NCBI RefSeq assembly: GCF_022347545.1 | Contig: NZ_JAKREW010000001.1 | Location: 558,001-622,000 of the forward strand | Length of the DNA stretch: 64,000 nt | Reading direction: 5' to 3' | Source of the DNA: Terribium retamae | Lineage (GTDB): Bacteria > Pseudomonadota > Alphaproteobacteria > Rhizobiales > Rhizobiaceae | Part shown: piece by piece, positions 16,515 through 25,559 of the stretch | Position numbering within the stretch: position 1 is the first letter of the stretch | Layout: the number at the start of each line of letters is the position of its first letter | Made by a program: the position numbers and the translations under genes | Notes under the pieces: generated by a model | What the model was told of the DNA's origin: nothing | What the model saw: the letters and a program-made list of their open reading frames with translations, nothing else | Databases searched by the model: none

Positions 16515-16976
16515 ATGACCAGCATGGCAAGACAAGACGACGTCCTCGAGCTGGAAACGTTCCTACCTTATCGGCTCTACCATCTCGCTGACCTGGTCAG
16601 CCGGGAGTTTGCACGCATCTACAAGGACCGCCTTGGCTTGACGCGTCCGGAATGGCGCACCCTGTCAGGGCTAGGCCAGAGCGGGACAATGACTGCGAAA
16701 GAACTCGGCGAACAGTCTGCGATGCACAAGACCAAGGTCTCGCGTGCCGTGGCTGAATTGGAGCGACGGCGCTGGCTGACCCGCACCCCGGATGAGAAAG
16801 ATCGACGTATCGAGCATCTGGCCCTGACGAAGACAGGCCTTGCCGCTTACCTCGACATGGTGCCGCTGGCGAAGGCATTCGAGCAGGAATTGCTCGGAAA
16901 ACTCGATAACGGTTCCCGCGAAGCTATCATCCAGTTGCTCGGAAAACTCGAATCCGCAATTTTAGGCCGGGGTTGA
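16515..16976 (+). CDS. MarR family regulator, probable repressor of the homogentisate operon
   Basis: 153 residues with the MarR winged helix: [35 protein letters not shown] at about 57-91 is the recognition helix and wing start, followed by [15 protein letters not shown]. It is divergent from hmgA across a 95-bp region containing an 18-bp perfect dyad. MarR-type HmgR proteins answering homogentisate are known in other proteobacteria. The ATG at 16524 (MARQDD) is an equally possible start. Confidence 0.87.
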   Translation: MTSMARQDDVLELETFLPYRLYHLADLVSREFARIYKDRLGLTRPEWRTLSGLGQSGTMTAKELGEQSAMHKTKVSRAVAELERRRWLTRTPDEKDRRIEHLALTKTGLAAYLDMVPLAKAFEQELLGKLDNGSREAIIQLLGKLESAILGRG

Positions 16977-17007
16977 GATACGCCTTACGACGACTTTGGG
17001 GGGCAAA

Positions 17008-17619
17008 ATGCAAACTTTACGGTAGATCATCATCGGCTTGGCTACCATCATCATGGCAACAGCTTCTTACGCGAAAGAGATGCCGTTGTGGGAGGGCGTG
17101 CAGAAGACCGCTGAGATGCAGGAGGCCGATAAGAAGTTTATTGAAAGCGTTCGAAAATCCACCAACGACAATCTGCAAATCGGCGCCAAACGGGCCATCG
17201 AACTGGGCTGGCAATCATTTCAAAATCAGGACTTTGAAACGGCGATCCGTCGATTCAACCAGGCTTGGCTCCTGGATCCCGAAAATCCGTCAATCTATTG
17301 GGGGTTCGCCTTGACCACGCATCAGCGTGGCGAGCCTTCGGAAACGGTCGAGCGGTGGTTCGCGGAAGCTGAAAAACGAATGCCGAGTGCAGCGCCTCTT
17401 CTCTCCGATCATGGCCGAACACTGGAAGAACGAAATGAGGATACGAGAGCAGCCGAGTATTTCAAGCGCGCGCTGGCGATCGATCCCAACCATGTCGAGG
17501 CTCACATTGGCATGGCGCGCATTGCCCAGAAAACCGGCGATCAGTCAGCTTATGAGCTGCATTTGAAGGAACTCGACCGTTTGCAAAGGAATGCCCCGGC
17601 ATCTGGCAGCCCGAACTAG
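17008..17619 (+). pseudogene. TPR-repeat periplasmic protein with an in-frame amber codon in its signal peptide
   Basis: An ATG at 17008 behind GGGGGG reads MQTLR, then TAG (17023-17025), and continues in the same frame as IIIGLATIIMATASYA, KEMPLWEG. Without the stop this is a perfect signal peptide cleaved after SYA. The body has TPR units at about residues 55-90 (AIELGWQSFQNQDFETAIRRF) and 125-160 (AAEYFKRALAIDPNHVEAH) and looks intact to 17619. A TTG at 17038 or ATG at 17053 could give a shorter product with a damaged or no export signal. Either the gene is silenced by a point mutation, is read through, or uses the later start. Confidence 0.6.
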
Positions 17620-17624
17620 CCTGC

Positions 17625-18128
17625 TCAATCCACCCGGCGTGGATAGTGAAGGCGCGGCGGCAAGCGATGGTGGACGACGCCGAGTCCGACCAGACTGATC
17701 GAGCCGATCAGGATCGTGCCGAACAACGAAGCACTTTGCAGAGGCGCAGCAATCGCAATCAGCGGCACAGCACCAGCTGGCGGATGAGTGACGCGCAGCA
17801 TCGACATCAGCGCGATCGCAGCGCCGACGGCCAAGGCCGCCACGGTCCAGTTTCCAGGGAGCGTCAAGGCTGCCGCGACGCCCACGATCGTAGCCAGCAG
17901 ATAGCCGCCGAATACATTGGCAGGCTGCGCCAGCGGGCTGGTGGGCTGGCCAAAGATCAAGACCGCCGTGGCGCCCAGCGGTGCGAGCAGCAGCGGCAGA
18001 TCGGTCAGCGTTGCGAGGCCACCGACTGCGCCGATGCCGATAACTGCGCCAAGGCCCGACTTTGCATGCGAAAGCGGATGACTGGCTGGCTCGTGGCGCG
18101 CAGTGAAGTGACGGATATGGCGGCGCAT
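17625..18128 (-). CDS. HPP family membrane protein
   Basis: 167 residues from the ATG ending at 18128; a GTG ending at 18149 is the alternative. Four hydrophobic segments follow a short basic N-terminus, and RVTHPPAGAVPL near residue 115 contains the His-Pro-Pro motif that names the family. Some plant and cyanobacterial members transport nitrite; the bacterial function is not settled. It is convergent with the TPR gene, five bases apart. Confidence 0.8.
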   Translation of the reverse strand: MRRHIRHFTARHEPASHPLSHAKSGLGAVIGIGAVGGLATLTDLPLLLAPLGATAVLIFGQPTSPLAQPANVFGGYLLATIVGVAAALTLPGNWTVAALAVGAAIALMSMLRVTHPPAGAVPLIAIAAPLQSASLFGTILIGSISLVGLGVVHHRLPPRLHYPRRVD

Positions 18129-18282
18129 AGTCGGAATTCCGGCCCTCACACATCACCCCGAAAATCGTTTCGATTCCCGGGGCGAGGCGCTTGCACAATT
18201 AGGTCTGCTGCATTAGCAAACGCGCTCGCGGCGCGGCAACAAACGTTATTCGAAAAAATCCACTGTTAAGAAAAAATTTTTC

Positions 18283-19317
18283 CTACCAATCCATAACGAC
18301 CTTGCCGGAATTGCCGCTGCGCATGGCGTCGAACCCCGCCTGATAGTCGTCAATGCCAATGCGGTGGGTGATCAGTCCGCTCACATCCAGCGGCCCTTGC
18401 ACCAACGCGATCATCTTGTACCAGGTCTCGAACATTTCGCGGCCATAGATGCCCTTGAGATGCAGCATCTTGAAGATGACCTTGTTCCAATCGATCTCGA
18501 ACCCGGTTGGCGCAATGCCAAGGATGGCGATCTTGCCGCCATTGTTCATGGTGTCGATCATGTCTCGGAAGGCGACGGCTGATCCCGACATCTCCAGACC
18601 GACATCAAAACCTTCGGTCATTCCCTCGTCATGCATGACATCGCGCAGTTTTTCCTTCGAGGCGTCGACGACGTGATGCACCCCCATCTTCCTGGCCAGC
18701 GCCAAGCGGGTCGGGTTGATGTCGGTGATCACAACCTTACGCGCACCAACGCATTGCGCCACCAGGGCCCCCATGATGCCGATCGGACCCGCCCCGGTAA
18801 CAAGCACATCTTCGCCAACCAGGTCGAAGGACAACGCGGTATGAACCGCATTGCCGAGCGGATCGAAGATCGCCGCGATCTCGTCCGGGATATCATCGGG
18901 GATCGGCACGACATTGTGCTGCGGGATGGCGACATATTCGCCGAAAGAACCGGGCCGATTGACGCCAACGCCCAACGTATTGCGGCACAGATGCCCCCTG
19001 CCCGCGCGGCAGTTGCGGCAGTGGCCGCAGACGATGTGACCTTCACCCGACACACGCTGTCCGACCTTGTATTCGCTCACGGCTGAACCGACATCGGCGA
19101 TGGTGCCGACGAATTCATGGCCTGTTACCATCGGTACCGGCACGGTCTTCTGGGCCCACTGATCCCAGTTGTAGATATGGACGTCGGTGCCGCAGATCGC
19201 CGACTTCTTGACCTTGATCAACACATCGTTGGGGCCGATCTCAGGAACCGGCACACGCTCCATCCAGATTCCTGGCTCGGGCTTCGCCTTCACCAGCGCG
19301 CGCATCATGTTGGACAT
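18283..19317 (-). CDS. tdh: L-threonine 3-dehydrogenase
   Basis: A 344-residue zinc-dependent medium-chain dehydrogenase oxidising threonine to 2-amino-3-ketobutyrate. The catalytic zinc Cys is in [13 protein letters not shown] near residue 40, the structural zinc site in [15 protein letters not shown], and the NAD-binding loop in [13 protein letters not shown]. It follows kbl after 11 bp, so both steps of threonine to glycine conversion are co-expressed. A run of A/T follows the stop on the minus strand and may aid termination. Confidence 0.95.
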   Translation of the reverse strand: MSNMMRALVKAKPEPGIWMERVPVPEIGPNDVLIKVKKSAICGTDVHIYNWDQWAQKTVPVPMVTGHEFVGTIADVGSAVSEYKVGQRVSGEGHIVCGHCRNCRAGRGHLCRNTLGVGVNRPGSFGEYVAIPQHNVVPIPDDIPDEIAAIFDPLGNAVHTALSFDLVGEDVLVTGAGPIGIMGALVAQCVGARKVVITDINPTRLALARKMGVHHVVDASKEKLRDVMHDEGMTEGFDVGLEMSGSAVAFRDMIDTMNNGGKIAILGIAPTGFEIDWNKVIFKMLHLKGIYGREMFETWYKMIALVQGPLDVSGLITHRIGIDDYQAGFDAMRSGNSGKVVMDW

Positions 19318-19328
19318 TCTGTTCTTCC

Positions 19329-20516
19329 TCAGGAAATGATGCCGAGTTCCTTGCCAACTTCATCGAACGCCGCGACGGCGCGATCTATATCGGCCGTGGA
19401 ATGCGCCGCCGACATCTGCGTGCGGATGCGCGCCTGTCCCTTGGGCACGACGGGGAACGAAAAGCCGATGACGTAGATGCCGCGCTCCAGCATCTTGGTG
19501 GCCATCTGCTGCGCCAGCGTCGCATCGCCAAGCATCACCGGTATGATCGGATGGTCGGCGCCGGCAAGCGTGAAACCGAGCTTGCTCATCGAGGAGCGGA
19601 AATGCGACGCATTCGCGTAGAGCTTTTCGCGCAGCGCATCGCCCTCGTCGATGATGTCGAACACCTTGAGTGACGCCGCTGCAATCGCCGGCATCAGTGT
19701 GTTGGAAAAGAGATAAGGCCGTGAACGCTGGCGCAGCCACTCCACCACCTGCCGCTTGCCGGATGTATAGCCCCCGGAGGCGCCGCCCAGTGCCTTGCCG
19801 AGCGTACCGGTGATGATGTCCACCCTGCCCTCGACACCGCAGTGCTCGGCCGAGCCGCGCCCATGCTTGCCAACGAAGCCGACGGCATGGCTATCGTCGA
19901 CCATGACCATGGCGCCGTATTTTTCCGCAAGGTCGCAGACGCCCTGCAGGTTGGCGATGATGCCATCCATCGAAAAGACGCCGTCGGTGGCGATCAGCTT
20001 GAAACGGCTGCCTTCCGCCTTCTTCAGCTCTTCCTCGAGTGCGGCCATGTCGTTGTTTGCATAGCGGAAGCGCTTGGCCTTGGAGAGGCGCACGCCGTCG
20101 ATGATCGAGGCATGGTTCAGCGCATCCGAAATCACCGCATCTTCCTCACCGAGCAGCGTCTCGAACAATCCACCATTGGCGTCAAAGCAGGAGCCATAGA
20201 GAATCGTGTCTTCCAGGCCCAGGAAGGACGAGATCTTGGCTTCGAGTTGCTTGTGCTCTTCCTGCGTGCCGCAGATGAAGCGCACGGAGGCCATGCCGTA
20301 GCCGTAGCGGTCCAGCGCCTTTTGAGCGGACGCGCGCAATTCTGCATTGTCAGCAAGGCCAAGGTAGTTGTTGGCGCAGAAATTCAGCACTTTCTCGCCG
20401 GACACCTCGATCTCGGCCGACTGCATGGATGAGATCACCCGTTCGGATTTGTAGAGCCCTGCCGCCTTCAGGCCGGCCAGTTCAGCGTCGAGATGGGCGA
20501 GAAAGCTGCTACTCAT
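19329..20516 (-). CDS. kbl: glycine C-acetyltransferase (2-amino-3-ketobutyrate CoA ligase)
   Basis: 395 residues from the ATG ending at 20516 ([20 protein letters not shown]); an upstream in-frame extension is not needed. It is an alpha-oxoamine synthase with the PLP lysine in [15 protein letters not shown] and the Asp of VDDSHAVGF. It splits 2-amino-3-ketobutyrate with CoA into glycine and acetyl-CoA. First gene of the kbl-tdh operon, divergent from the enolase-superfamily gene across 165 bp in which I see no clear regulatory site. Confidence 0.95.
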   Translation of the reverse strand: MSSSFLAHLDAELAGLKAAGLYKSERVISSMQSAEIEVSGEKVLNFCANNYLGLADNAELRASAQKALDRYGYGMASVRFICGTQEEHKQLEAKISSFLGLEDTILYGSCFDANGGLFETLLGEEDAVISDALNHASIIDGVRLSKAKRFRYANNDMAALEEELKKAEGSRFKLIATDGVFSMDGIIANLQGVCDLAEKYGAMVMVDDSHAVGFVGKHGRGSAEHCGVEGRVDIITGTLGKALGGASGGYTSGKRQVVEWLRQRSRPYLFSNTLMPAIAAASLKVFDIIDEGDALREKLYANASHFRSSMSKLGFTLAGADHPIIPVMLGDATLAQQMATKMLERGIYVIGFSFPVVPKGQARIRTQMSAAHSTADIDRAVAAFDEVGKELGIIS

Positions 20517-20681
20517 GAAGCACGGACTCCCTTGAAGCTGGCCACGCATACTGCGACGGACCGGTTGAAAGCTAGCACAAAAACGACCGACGGATCTGCC
20601 GCTTCCTTGGCGGCGCCCGACCTTTCGGGGCGATAGCCTGATGCACCATCACATCGGCTCGCATCGCCAGGGAACCCCAGG

Positions 20682-21782
20682 ATGACCATCGCCTCCATCA
20701 GTCTCTACCAGCAATGGCAACCGTTTCGCGACGGCACCTACACCTGCTCGGGCGGACGCAGCGCAGAGGGTTTCGATTCGACCATTGTCGAGATCAGCAG
20801 CCACGACGGCAGCAAGGGCTATGGTGAGATGGCGCCGCTGGGCTCCTTCTACGATCCGGCCTTTGCGGAAGGTGCGCGGTCTGCCATGCGTGAGTTGGCG
20901 CCGCGCCTGATCGGCGAGGATGCCGCCGGCATCGAGGCGTTGAACCGCCGCATGGATCTGTTGCTCAAGGGCCACCCCTACTCCAAGGCCGCCATCGACA
21001 TGGCGCTGTGGGATCTTGCCGGCCAGCGCTGTGGTCTTTCCTTGGCGACCATGACCGGCGGCGCAGAAGGCAGCGCCATCCCGCTCTACCGTTCGCTGGC
21101 GCAGCAGAGCCCCGATGCCATGGCCATGCGGGCCAGGAAATACATCTCCGAGGGCTATCGCCGGCTGCAGGTCAAGGTCGGCCTCGACGTCAACGAAGAC
21201 ATCGCTCGCCTCGAAGCCGTTCGCGCCGCGGTGCCCACTGGCACCGTGCTGTTTTGCGATGCCAATGGCAGCTGGGGCACAGCGGAAACCCGGCGCTTCC
21301 TGCAGGCGACACGCACGCTCGACTACACCCTGGAACAGCCTTGTGCGAACTACGAGGAAAATCTCGCCATCCGCTCGGCTTGCGACCGGCCGCTGGTGTT
21401 GGACGAAACCATTGATAGCGCCGATGCCCTGCTGCGTGCCATTGCCGATGGGCTTGTCGACGGCATCACCATCAAGCTCGCCCGCGTCGGCGGACTGACC
21501 AAGGCCAAGCTGATCCGCGACATTGCGATTGCCCGCAATCTCAAAATCACCATCGAGGACACCGGTGGCGCGCAGATCGACACCGCGGCCTATTGCGGCC
21601 TTTTGCTGTCGACGCCGGAATTGCTGCGCCAACACACGGTCGATTTCCACAACTGGGTCACGGTTGCCAACGGCAAGGCCGATTTCACTATCGAGGACGG
21701 TGGCATGACTCCTCCACGAGGTCCCGGCCTGGGGGTCGAGGTGGATCCGGACACGTTCGGCGAACCCATCTTCCGCTGCTGA
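20682..21782 (+). CDS. enolase-superfamily dehydratase/racemase, probable cis-3-hydroxy-L-proline dehydratase
   Basis: A 366-residue mandelate racemase/muconate lactonizing fold. The capping domain is residues 1-125; metal ligands fit the Asp of FCDANGSW, Glu of EQPC and Asp of LDET; base candidates are Lys in LQVKVGL and in IKLARVGG. The first lysine of the usual K-x-K reads Q. The overall sequence, including the FRDGTYTCSGGRSAEGFDST capping loop, resembles the cis-3-hydroxy-L-proline dehydratase group, but subgroup assignment by eye is uncertain; a racemase or another acid-sugar dehydratase cannot be excluded. Confidence 0.75.
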   Translation: MTIASISLYQQWQPFRDGTYTCSGGRSAEGFDSTIVEISSHDGSKGYGEMAPLGSFYDPAFAEGARSAMRELAPRLIGEDAAGIEALNRRMDLLLKGHPYSKAAIDMALWDLAGQRCGLSLATMTGGAEGSAIPLYRSLAQQSPDAMAMRARKYISEGYRRLQVKVGLDVNEDIARLEAVRAAVPTGTVLFCDANGSWGTAETRRFLQATRTLDYTLEQPCANYEENLAIRSACDRPLVLDETIDSADALLRAIADGLVDGITIKLARVGGLTKAKLIRDIAIARNLKITIEDTGGAQIDTAAYCGLLLSTPELLRQHTVDFHNWVTVANGKADFTIEDGGMTPPRGPGLGVEVDPDTFGEPIFRC

Positions 21783-21813
21783 CAAATGCCTTCATTCGCG
21801 GCCCGCGTCACCT

Positions 21814-22719
21814 CTATCGCGTTAGGGAAAGGATGTCCGCGCCGTCCACGATATAGCGCGCGTAGCGGAAATCCTTGATTTCCATCAGCAGGTCGCCCTC
21901 CCAGCGCAGAAGAACGATGTAAGCCGGTAGCAATGGCGCCGTTTCGCGATTGTCGAATACCAGTGCCCCCGCATATCCTTCGAGCGCGCCGGCAGTCAGG
22001 CGCCAGCGCAGGTCGCTGGCATAATTGCTGTAGTAGTTTGAGACTTCGCGACGTCCTCGCATCACCGTCTGGCCGACAAGTTCCGCCTTGACCTCATCGG
22101 CCAAACGGTCTCTCAACGCCTCGAAGTCTCGTGCATTGAAGCGCTCGACATAGAAGAACAGTCGTTCGCGCTCCTGCGGCGAAAGCACCGGCAAGGGTTT
22201 ATCGATTGGTTCGGCGGCAAAGGTTCGCAACTGATTCCTGCCCCGATGCAAAAGGGCCTTGATGGCCGGAATACTCATCTGGGTCACAGCACCAATTTCG
22301 CTTAGCGAATAGCCGAGCACGTCCATCAGGATAACGCAGCTACGCTCACGCGTTGGCAACTGCATGAAGGTACGCAAACTTGCCGTGGCTGCGATTCGCC
22401 TGTCCGCATCGGCCGGCAGCTCGGCAGACATCTCCAATCCTGCTGCGGTCTCGTATGCTTGGATACGCCGGCGCCGGCGTAGAAAATCAAGCGCGGCATT
22501 GTGCGCAATGCGAAAGAGCCAACCTTCGGGATTGGTGAGCGGTACGGAGGCAGGAAAGGCCTCCACGGCCTTTTCCAGAGCTTCCTGCAGCACATCTTCG
22601 CCCTCTATCGCGGAGCCGGTCATACGGGCACAATAGCGGTGCAGTTTCGGCCGAAGCGGCGCGATCAACGACGCAAGTTCCGTGTTGTATCTCGAGCGGG
22701 CGCGCTGTGCTTCAGTCAT
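21814..22719 (-). CDS. sigma-70 family ECF-type sigma factor with C-terminal NTF2-like domain
   Basis: 301 residues from the ATG ending at 22719. Region sigma-2 is at about 20-90 (EDVLQEALEKAVEAF, NPEGWLFRIAHNAALDFLRRRR), sigma-4 at about 115-165 (MQLPTRERSCVILMDVLGYSLSEIGAV... helix-turn-helix), then a ~110-residue NTF2/SnoaL-like tail (ERLFFYVERFNARDFEALRDRLADEV). Sigma factors of this build (SigJ and ECF41-like) use the tail in place of an anti-sigma factor. Its start overlaps the end of the upstream ABM-like gene by eight bases. Confidence 0.85.
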   Translation of the reverse strand: MTEAQRARSRYNTELASLIAPLRPKLHRYCARMTGSAIEGEDVLQEALEKAVEAFPASVPLTNPEGWLFRIAHNAALDFLRRRRRIQAYETAAGLEMSAELPADADRRIAATASLRTFMQLPTRERSCVILMDVLGYSLSEIGAVTQMSIPAIKALLHRGRNQLRTFAAEPIDKPLPVLSPQERERLFFYVERFNARDFEALRDRLADEVKAELVGQTVMRGRREVSNYYSNYASDLRWRLTAGALEGYAGALVFDNRETAPLLPAYIVLLRWEGDLLMEIKDFRYARYIVDGADILSLTR

Positions 22720-23029
22720 CGGTTGCTGACCATCCAGGCACGCCAAAGCTGCCGACAACTTTGACCCTGCCCTGCACAGGCGCTTCAAGACAACGGGCCC
22801 CGATATCGCGCCGAAAATCCCGGAAAGCGTCGAGGGCAGGTATCGGGTTTTCGCCCTCTTCGGCCACGCCAACCACATGGAAGAAAACACCCTCATCCAT
22901 CCGCAATGCGACATACTGCACGCCAATGGGTGCCTTCTGGTGCAACTCTTCGAAAACCTGCTCGATCAATCGCTGGTTTTCTTCGCTTTGTTCCGGCTTC
23001 GTCCGATAACGGATCATCGTGTGCTTCAC
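22712..23029 (-). CDS. small ABM-like protein, first gene of the sigma-factor unit
   Basis: 105 residues starting at a GTG ending at 23029 behind AAGGAG at eight-base spacing; the longer frame lacks a better site. The sequence (KHTMIRYRTKPEQSEENQRL, then YVALRMDEGVFFHVV) fits a dimeric alpha/beta barrel of the antibiotic-biosynthesis-monooxygenase kind, but no catalytic motif is obvious. The overlap with the sigma factor start indicates coupled translation, so the protein may be the enzyme or stress product tied to that sigma factor. Confidence 0.7.
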   Translation of the reverse strand: MKHTMIRYRTKPEQSEENQRLIEQVFEELHQKAPIGVQYVALRMDEGVFFHVVGVAEEGENPIPALDAFRDFRRDIGARCLEAPVQGRVKVVGSFGVPGWSATDD

Positions 23030-23080
23030 GGCTGGCTCCTTGCAAGATTTATACAATGAAGACGAACGCCAGAGCTCGAA

Positions 23081-23111
23081 GGATTCGCCCCTGGGAAATT
23101 TCTCAGAATCC
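23081..23111. promoter_or_regulatory. nested palindrome in the sigma-unit/tautomerase promoter region
   Basis: GGATTC (23081-23086) and GAATCC (23106-23111) flank a 16-bp near-perfect palindrome CTGGGAAATTTCTCAG (23091-23106, one mismatched pair). It lies about 50 bp before the ABM-like start and 80 bp before the tautomerase start. It could be an operator or a hairpin in either leader. Confidence 0.45.
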
Positions 23112-23189
23112 TTTCTGCTTCACGAGACGTCTCCTGGATCGAACCCGCGGCATGACGCTGTCGGGATGAACCGAACGAAGGAGACGACG

Positions 23190-23594
23190 ATGCCCGTTTT
23201 CATCATTGAAGGTCCTGCGGGGCTGCAGGACGAAGCCAAGAAAATCCTGATGGCGGAAGTCACCGCCGCGCTCGACGAAGCCTATCACATCCCGGACGTG
23301 CGTATATTCTTGCGGGAGCACACGGCAGCCAACGTCGCTCAGGATGGGTTCGCCGACGCCGAGCCGATACGGCCCGTCTGCTTCGTCGAAGCACCCGCAC
23401 TCCCGAACCCGGGGGCCCGCCGATCTTTGATTGCGAAGCTCAACGGCGTCATTGCAAAAGCATATGCCGGCATCGCCAACACGGACGACATTCTCATCCT
23501 CTGCAACGACTATTCGCTCGAAATGGCCGGAGCCGGCGGGCGCCTGCAATCGGAAAATCCTGAGATTGTCGCGGCGCTTGACGCTGCCAAGTGA
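23190..23594 (+). CDS. tautomerase family protein
   Basis: 134 residues from the ATG at 23190, preceded by GAAGGAG. Residue 2 is proline (MPVFIIEG), the catalytic base of the 4-oxalocrotonate tautomerase superfamily after Met removal. The length suggests two fused beta-alpha-beta units or the Tautomerase_3-like form. It is divergent from the sigma-factor unit; reaction and substrate are unknown. Confidence 0.75.
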   Translation: MPVFIIEGPAGLQDEAKKILMAEVTAALDEAYHIPDVRIFLREHTAANVAQDGFADAEPIRPVCFVEAPALPNPGARRSLIAKLNGVIAKAYAGIANTDDILILCNDYSLEMAGAGGRLQSENPEIVAALDAAK

Positions 23595-23719
23595 AGTGGT
23601 GCCGACGAGGCAGGTGGCCTCCTCGTCGGCGTCTGCCCCTTCAGCATCAACCCGACTGCATTCAATGCTGGCTTGGGCCGTTCCTTGAGGATAGAGCCTA
23701 TCTCGAAAGGAGTTCATCC

Positions 23720-24181
23720 ATGACGGAAACGGAAAACCTGACCCAACTCGGTGCCAAGGTCGAGACGCCTGACAGTCCCGACGACGCAGTGCTGGAGACC
23801 GTGCCGTTCACACGCGGCGACGGTCCGCCGGCGATCGTGCGCTTCACCTGCCCCGAATTTACCTCGCTCTGCCCCGTCACCGGCCAGCCGGATTTTGCAC
23901 ACATCGTGATCGACTATGCGCCGGATACTCTTCTTGTCGAATCCAAATCGCTGAAGCTGTTCCTCACTTCTTTCCGCAACCATGGCGCCTTCCATGAGGA
24001 TTGCACGGTGATGATTGGGCGACGCGTGGTGGCGGCCACCAAGCCGCTATGGTTGCGCATCGGTGGCTACTGGTACCCGCGCGGTGGTATTCCGATCGAC
24101 GTATTCTGGCAGACCGGCGAACCACCGAAAGGCGCCTGGTTACCTGACACGGGTGTCGCGCCCTATCGCGGCAGAGGCTGA
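23720..24181 (+). CDS. queF: NADPH-dependent 7-cyano-7-deazaguanine reductase (preQ0 reductase)
   Basis: 153 residues, the short unimodular QueF. Cys51 in [13 protein letters not shown] forms the thioimide with preQ0, Asp58 is the proton donor, [16 protein letters not shown] is the QueF signature, and FHED follows. The enzyme reduces preQ0 to preQ1 for queuosine in tRNA wobble positions. AAAGGAG precedes the ATG. I see no preQ1 riboswitch in the short leader. Confidence 0.95.
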   Translation: MTETENLTQLGAKVETPDSPDDAVLETVPFTRGDGPPAIVRFTCPEFTSLCPVTGQPDFAHIVIDYAPDTLLVESKSLKLFLTSFRNHGAFHEDCTVMIGRRVVAATKPLWLRIGGYWYPRGGIPIDVFWQTGEPPKGAWLPDTGVAPYRGRG

Positions 24182-24215
24182 ATCGCGGCTTTCCCGATTG
24201 CCGTGCCAACAAACA

Positions 24216-24893
24216 TTAAGTGCTCATCCGCTCGCCGGCAGCCTGCCAGTTGATACGTTCCGACAGCAGGGCACCGACATGCTCGCCCTTGCGGTTCTCG
24301 TAGTCGAGGTAATAGGCATGCTCCCATAGGTCGATGCCGACAAGCGGTTTCAACCCATCCGGCAGCGGATTGCCGGCGTCTTGATAGCCTTTGACGGCCA
24401 GCTTGTCGTTATCGGCCACAAGCCATACCCAGCCGGTGCCAAATACCGCATCGCTTTCCTTGGCGATGGCTTTGAACAGGCCTTTTTCGTCGCCGAAGTC
24501 GCGCTTGACCGCGTCGGCGAAGGCGCCGGTCGGCTTGGTTGGCCCACCCTTGAACTGCTGCCAGTAGAAAACATGATTCCAGGCTTGGCCTGCTTGGTTG
24601 AAGACCTTGTCCTCGCCGTCCTTCTTGGCTGCCACCACGACCTTCTCAAGCGTCATATCGGCGTAGGGAGTGCCGGGCACAAGCTGGTTCAGCTTGTCGA
24701 AATAGGCCTTGTGATGCTTGCCGTAATGAAGGCCCACGGTGCGGGCGGATATCTGCGGGGCCAACGCATTCTCGTCAAAAGGCAACGGTGGCTGCTCGAA
24801 CGGCTTTGCTGCGCGCAGGATGGAAGGGCGTGCCAGCGTCGCCGCGGCGGTGCCGGCGGCAAGCAGAAGGACGGAACGGCGTGTCGCAATCAT
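24216..24893 (-). CDS. Fe/Mn superoxide dismutase with a Tat signal, exported
   Basis: 225 residues from the ATG ending at 24893. The N-terminus MIATRRSVLLLAAGTAAATLARP has the twin-arginine form, so the folded metalloenzyme should be exported to the periplasm. Metal ligands fit His in TVGLHYGKHHKAYF, His in QAWNHVFYWQQF, and Asp/His in VGIDLWEHAYYLDYENRK. Most Rhizobiales keep a cytoplasmic Fe/Mn-SOD; a Tat-exported copy is less usual. Metal preference cannot be read reliably. Confidence 0.87.
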   Translation of the reverse strand: MIATRRSVLLLAAGTAAATLARPSILRAAKPFEQPPLPFDENALAPQISARTVGLHYGKHHKAYFDKLNQLVPGTPYADMTLEKVVVAAKKDGEDKVFNQAGQAWNHVFYWQQFKGGPTKPTGAFADAVKRDFGDEKGLFKAIAKESDAVFGTGWVWLVADNDKLAVKGYQDAGNPLPDGLKPLVGIDLWEHAYYLDYENRKGEHVGALLSERINWQAAGERMST

Positions 24894-25006
24894 CGTCTCG
24901 GCTCCTTGTTGGGATGAGCATGCCCAACGCGCAAACGGAGCGCACGTTCCCGCGACAAACCCGCCGTGTCGAGATTTGAACCCGCAGAACGAAAAATCCC
25001 TCGGCG

Positions 25007-25555
25007 TCACTCGCACTGATATTGACTGAGAGCCCATTCGCCGGTGACCGACAGAAGATCGGTTATCTTCCAGGTGCCTTCGACCTTCTTCAACTTCCAC
25101 TCCAAGCGATGCGGCTCACTGCCCTCGACAAAGGCAACCACCACACGCGCCTGGTCTCCGCTGATCGATTCCAGTGACTTGAAGGTCTTTTCGAGCGCGG
25201 CCTTGTCGTATGGCACCTGATCGAGCGGCATATTCTGGTCGAGGCAATCGCCTTGCCCTGACTTCTTAAGAAGTTCGTTCTTCTCCAGCACCGTCCTTGC
25301 AGGATCGACGAAATGGTCGCGGTCGGCCAAAGCCAGATCCGTGCCGTCCGCATAGAAGGGCCTGACTCGCGCCGTGGGCGAATCCGGATCGACTGCAGTC
25401 GCCAGGTTCGACGCGGTCGGAGCCGCACCGGCAGGTGCGGTCGGCGACGCGGGCGTCTTGGCGCCCAGCAATCCCTCTGCGCAAGCTCCCGCGGTCGAGG
25501 CACCGCATGCACATCCGGCCAACAGCAAAAGCAAAAAGCGGTGTCCGCGCACCAT
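25007..25555 (-). CDS. DUF3828-like lipoprotein
   Basis: 182 residues from the ATG ending at 25555. The N-terminus MVRGHRFLLLLLAGCACG carries a lipobox (LAGC, Cys15), so it is a likely lipoprotein; a Pro/Ala-rich linker follows. The folded part (FYADGTDLALADRDHFVDP to the end) parallels the next gene upstream: a conserved acidic segment (GDCLDQNMPLD versus VACIDFDPALD), a VEGTWKITDLLS / IEGAWKVADIAS block and a C-terminal Cys. The match to DUF3828 is by overall pattern. Function unknown. Confidence 0.6.
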   Translation of the reverse strand: MVRGHRFLLLLLAGCACGASTAGACAEGLLGAKTPASPTAPAGAAPTASNLATAVDPDSPTARVRPFYADGTDLALADRDHFVDPARTVLEKNELLKKSGQGDCLDQNMPLDQVPYDKAALEKTFKSLESISGDQARVVVAFVEGSEPHRLEWKLKKVEGTWKITDLLSVTGEWALSQYQCE

Positions 25556-25559
25556 CGGC

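Noticed and set aside
20517..20681. Possible glycine riboswitch before kbl-tdh
   Set aside because: No paired glycine-aptamer core could be traced in the 165-bp gap.
20649..21785. A 378-codon minus-strand frame opposite the enolase-superfamily gene
   Set aside because: Mirror of the real gene with no recognisable protein features.
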